From Canibacter zhoujuaniae (GTDB taxonomy: Bacteria > Actinomycetota > Actinomycetes > Actinomycetales > Microbacteriaceae): DNA of 64,000 bases. The stretch covers positions 558,001 through 622,000 of the forward strand of contig NZ_JAAIJZ010000001.1 of NCBI RefSeq assembly GCF_011752005.1. Direction: 5' to 3'. The notes beneath the pieces were generated by a model. The model searched no databases, was not told the origin of the DNA, and was given only the letters and a program-made list of their open reading frames with translations. A program made the position numbers and the translations under genes. This document shows, piece by piece, positions 61,284 through 64,000 of this stretch (its first letter is position 1; every line of letters begins with the position of its first letter).

Positions 61284-63305
61284 GTGAGTGCAGTAAATCG
61301 TGATCAGTTCATCGGGAAGACCCTCGATGGCCGCTATCATGTTCGCGCTCGAATCGCCCGTGGTGGAATGGGAATGGTATACCTCGCAGACGATCTGCGA
61401 CTCGGTCGGCGTGTTGCGGTAAAGGCGATGCACGCACACCTCGTGGACGATGACTCTTTCTTACGCAGATTTGAAAAAGAGGCGCAAGCGGCCGCCCGCC
61501 TCAACGATCAAAACGTTGTAAACGTATTTGATCAGGGGCTTGATGGCGATGTCCCGTATCTTGTGATGGAGTATGTGCCTGGGATCACACTCCGGGAGCT
61601 TCTCAAGCAACAAAAACGCCTGACTGCCGCACAAGCTATCGAGATCAGTGAGGCGGTGCTCAGCGGTCTCTCGGCAGCACACCAAGCTGGTTTTATTCAC
61701 CGTGACGTGAAGCCAGAAAATGTTTTTCTGGCTGATGACGGGCGCATTAAAATTGGTGATTTTGGTCTCGCACGTGCGGCAAATAACAACACAACAACCG
61801 GCCAAGCACTGCTCGGCACCATTGCTTACCTCTCGCCAGAGCTGGTAACGCGCGGTGTCGGCGACACTCGAACCGATGTTTACGCTTTCGGGATCATGCT
61901 TTACGAAATGCTCACAGGGGTGCAGCCATTCCGTGGTGAGCAGGCTGTGCAGGTTGCATATATGCACGCGCACCAGGATGTTCCAAAACCATCCCTGATC
62001 TCACGCGAAGCATCTCCGGAGCTTGACGAGCTGGTGCGTTGGACAACCGCCCGCGATCCAGAAAAACGTCCGCGTGATGCCACAATCGTGCTCGCTCGGA
62101 TGCGGGAACTGCTAGACGGAGGCCTCCACGCACCAACCAGGGTGCTGCCATCCGACGGGCCGGGATCCACCCGCAAGCTTGATCTGAATGCCACCGCAGC
62201 CACCACGGTGCTGGGCGCAACCGCTGTGACCTCTGTAGCTCCTGCAGCTGTAGCAGCAGCAGCCGTGCAGGAGCCAACACCGGCCGCTCCTGCCGGATCA
62301 AAAAAGCAAACTCCAAAGAAAAAAGCAACAAAACCGCGGGATGATGAGGGCCGGTTGCAGCCGGTTGCACAATCGCCAATTGAACGAGCACAGGCGCTGC
62401 AAAGAAAGCGCAGCAAGCGCGGCGCAATTGTAGCTGCTATCGCACTCATCATCACCGTCGCAGCAGGCGCGATCTCTTGGTACACATTCCAAGGTCCCGG
62501 CGCTCTCAAAACAGTTCCACAGGTATTGGGCTTGGAGCCAGAACAGGCGAGTAATGCAGTTACCGCTGCCGGGCTTATCCCTGAGCTTGCTGACTGCACA
62601 AACCCAACCGTTGCCCCCGGGCTTATCTCTGACGCAAGCCCTGCCCCGGATACCAGGGTGCCGGCTGACACCACGGTTAAACTCTGCCAGTCGATTGGTC
62701 CAGCAAGCTTGCCAGTCCCAACTTTGGTGGGGCTCTCTAGCGCTGAAGCTGAAAAGCTCATAACAGAAGCGGGCTTTACTTTTGACGGCATCACCTCCGA
62801 AGTTTTCGACGGCGGGGTTGCAGACACTGTGCTGGCCGCATTCGATGCAGACGGTAATCCCCTGGGTGCGGAGTATCGCGAACAGGGGCCGATAACCCTC
62901 GTTCTCTCCGCAGGCCCCGTTCCAAATGTGTCAGGCCTGAGCGCAACCGAGGCCAAAAACGTCGCACTTTCGGCGAAACTTAATTTTGATGAATCGCTAA
63001 ACAGCGAAGCCTCTAGCGAAGATATCGAGTCGGGCCGGGTGATTGCGCTAGCGGGGGCAGAGACACTGCGTGTCGGTGACAGTGTGGGATTAATTATCTC
63101 TACAGGGCCCGAGCTTTTTGCAGTTCCTGACGTTACCGGCCTGCGCATGAACGAAGCGATCAAACGACTCGAGGAAGCCGGCTTTAAACCGCTGACAGGG
63201 GTGCCGCAGGCGCTCCGTAACGCGGTGCACGTGAAGGACACAAAGCCCGCTGCCGGCGAGAAAGTGCGCGCCGGCAGCGAGGTAGAACTCGGGTTTGAGC
63301 TTTAA
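61284..63305 (+). CDS. PASTA-domain Ser/Thr protein kinase
   Basis: A 673-residue membrane kinase. The catalytic domain spans about residues 17-275 with GGMGMVYLADD, the lysine in VAVKAMHAH, HRDVKPENVFL and IGDFGLARA. A basic linker leads to one membrane helix (about 375-395) and four extracellular PASTA repeats that bind peptidoglycan fragments or lipid II. Position beside an Rv2175c homologue matches PknL, though PknL of M. tuberculosis lacks PASTA domains; PknB is the closer functional model. GTG start at 61284. Confidence 0.93.
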   Translation: MSAVNRDQFIGKTLDGRYHVRARIARGGMGMVYLADDLRLGRRVAVKAMHAHLVDDDSFLRRFEKEAQAAARLNDQNVVNVFDQGLDGDVPYLVMEYVPGITLRELLKQQKRLTAAQAIEISEAVLSGLSAAHQAGFIHRDVKPENVFLADDGRIKIGDFGLARAANNNTTTGQALLGTIAYLSPELVTRGVGDTRTDVYAFGIMLYEMLTGVQPFRGEQAVQVAYMHAHQDVPKPSLISREASPELDELVRWTTARDPEKRPRDATIVLARMRELLDGGLHAPTRVLPSDGPGSTRKLDLNATAATTVLGATAVTSVAPAAVAAAAVQEPTPAAPAGSKKQTPKKKATKPRDDEGRLQPVAQSPIERAQALQRKRSKRGAIVAAIALIITVAAGAISWYTFQGPGALKTVPQVLGLEPEQASNAVTAAGLIPELADCTNPTVAPGLISDASPAPDTRVPADTTVKLCQSIGPASLPVPTLVGLSSAEAEKLITEAGFTFDGITSEVFDGGVADTVLAAFDADGNPLGAEYREQGPITLVLSAGPVPNVSGLSATEAKNVALSAKLNFDESLNSEASSEDIESGRVIALAGAETLRVGDSVGLIISTGPELFAVPDVTGLRMNEAIKRLEEAGFKPLTGVPQALRNAVHVKDTKPAAGEKVRAGSEVELGFEL

Positions 63306-63311
63306 AACTAA

Positions 63312-64000
63312 TTAATGCTCAGCTTTTAGCAGCTCGGCAACCTGGAAGGCTAATTCCAGGGATTGCATGTGGTTGAGTCGCGGGTCACAAAGCGACTCGT
63401 AGCGCGTCTCCAGCGTCGCTTCATCGATATTTTCCGCCCCACCAAGACACTCAGTAACATCGTCGCCGGTGAGTTCAACATGCACACCACCGGGCACAGT
63501 GCCAGCTTCCCGGTGTGCTTCAAAAAAGCCCTCAACCTCATTCATGACGTCGTCAAATCGACGGGTCTTATAACCGGTAGAGGTGGTTATCCCGTTTCCG
63601 TGCATAGGGTCTGTCACCCACACAGGCTCTATGCCCTCTTTTTTCACGCCCTTCAGAATGTTCGGCAACACCTCGCGGATCTTGCCGGCCCCCATGCGAG
63701 TAATGAGTGTCAGGCGGCCAGGCTGACGCTCCGGATCCAGTTTGTCGACCAGACGCAGCACATCATCAACCGTTGCGGTTGGCCCAACCTTTAACCCGAT
63801 CGGGTTTGCAACCTGCGATAGGTAGTGCACATGCGCGCCGTCCAGGTCGCGGGTGCGCTCACCTATCCAGAGGAAGTGCGCAGCGGTGTCGTAAAGCTTT
63901 CCGGTGCGTGAATCAACGCGTGTCAAAGGGCGCTCATAGTCGAGCAGCAGCGCCTCGTGCGCAGTAAAGAAGTCTGTCCGCGTTAGTTCACTAAAGTCTG
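63312..64000 (-). CDS. aroG: Class II DAHP synthase, C-terminal half (cut by window end)
   Basis: About 229 codons of a type II 3-deoxy-D-arabino-heptulosonate 7-phosphate synthase, the first enzyme of the shikimate pathway. Visible motifs are FFTAHEALLLDYERPLTRVD, HFLWIGERTRDL, NPIGLKVGPT, WVTDPMHGNG and GGVHVELTGDDVTEC. The reading frame continues upstream past the window edge, so a start codon here would be artificial. Convergent with the kinase gene, as in M. tuberculosis (aroG near pknL). It feeds chorismate to TrpE. Confidence 0.95.
   Translation of the reverse strand, partial: DFSELTRTDFFTAHEALLLDYERPLTRVDSRTGKLYDTAAHFLWIGERTRDLDGAHVHYLSQVANPIGLKVGPTATVDDVLRLVDKLDPERQPGRLTLITRMGAGKIREVLPNILKGVKKEGIEPVWVTDPMHGNGITTSTGYKTRRFDDVMNEVEGFFEAHREAGTVPGGVHVELTGDDVTECLGGAENIDEATLETRYESLCDPRLNHMQSLELAFQVAELLKAEH

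Noticed and set aside
61901..63241. A 446-codon open frame on the minus strand
   Set aside because: It lies fully inside the PASTA kinase gene in antisense, is Ser/Ala/Thr-rich low-complexity sequence, and has no recognisable motif; it is a by-product of codon bias.

Overview
The window is a gene-dense stretch of a moderate-GC actinobacterial chromosome, most likely from the family Microbacteriaceae or a close relative. The evidence is gene order and protein signatures: comEC-comEA-leuS; priA-fmt-rsmB-rpe-hisEGFI-trpE in one direction; a complete division and cell-wall (dcw) cluster running from mraZ to divIVA and on into lspA-rluD-dnaE; a group II truncated haemoglobin; an Rv2466c-like DsbA-family protein; actinobacterial omega and PriA proteins; and an idsA/Rv2175c/pknL/aroG arrangement like that of Mycobacterium tuberculosis. 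I see no insertion sequences, phage genes, CRISPR arrays, tRNA or rRNA genes. No stretch above 300 bases lacks a gene; the longest gaps are 59050-59306, 35774-36021, 7544-7765 and 10603-10791.

Layout. 1-4143: DNA uptake (comEC, cut by the window edge, and comEA) and leuS. 4228-10602: cytochrome bd oxidase (cydAB) and its ABC exporter (cydDC), separated by a small convergent/divergent membrane-protein gene on the other strand. 10792-16885: an App1-type phosphatase, YceI, the MurT-GatD lipid II amidation pair, a Nei-type DNA glycosylase, RpiB and a mycothiol-linked DsbA-like protein. 16960-20901: plus-strand genes for aminopeptidase N, an MscS channel and a haemoglobin. 20929-30907: a long minus-strand group for tryptophan and histidine synthesis, Rpe, RsmB, Fmt, PriA and RpoZ. 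30965-37424: an uncharacterised actinobacterial protein, an esterase, a thioesterase, EttA, a lipoprotein, an SSB paralogue, MsrA and NadE. 37458-59049: dnaE, rluD, lspA and the dcw cluster. 59307-64000: a DUF3040 protein, a polyprenyl diphosphate synthase, an Rv2175c homologue, a PASTA-domain Ser/Thr kinase and a class II DAHP synthase cut by the window edge.

The most notable observation is at the murE position of the dcw cluster. The frame at 54281-55252 is open and well initiated, and it sits exactly between ftsI and murF. It encodes a shortened MurE relative in which the P-loop lysine, the carbamylated-lysine position and the DNPR substrate motif have all been replaced. It looks like a retained pseudoenzyme, so the real MurE step must be encoded elsewhere or done differently. 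Further points are a MurT without its usual zinc ribbon, a roughly 94-nt extended hairpin with a nearby DnaA box ahead of ssb, nested inverted repeats ahead of cydA, MraZ-like boxes in both orientations upstream of mraZ, and an inverted repeat at the predicted ftsZ transcription start.

Most of the content is ordinary housekeeping. I do not see a self-contained novel defence, mobile or biosynthetic system. Family assignments come from motif recognition by eye, without database searches.
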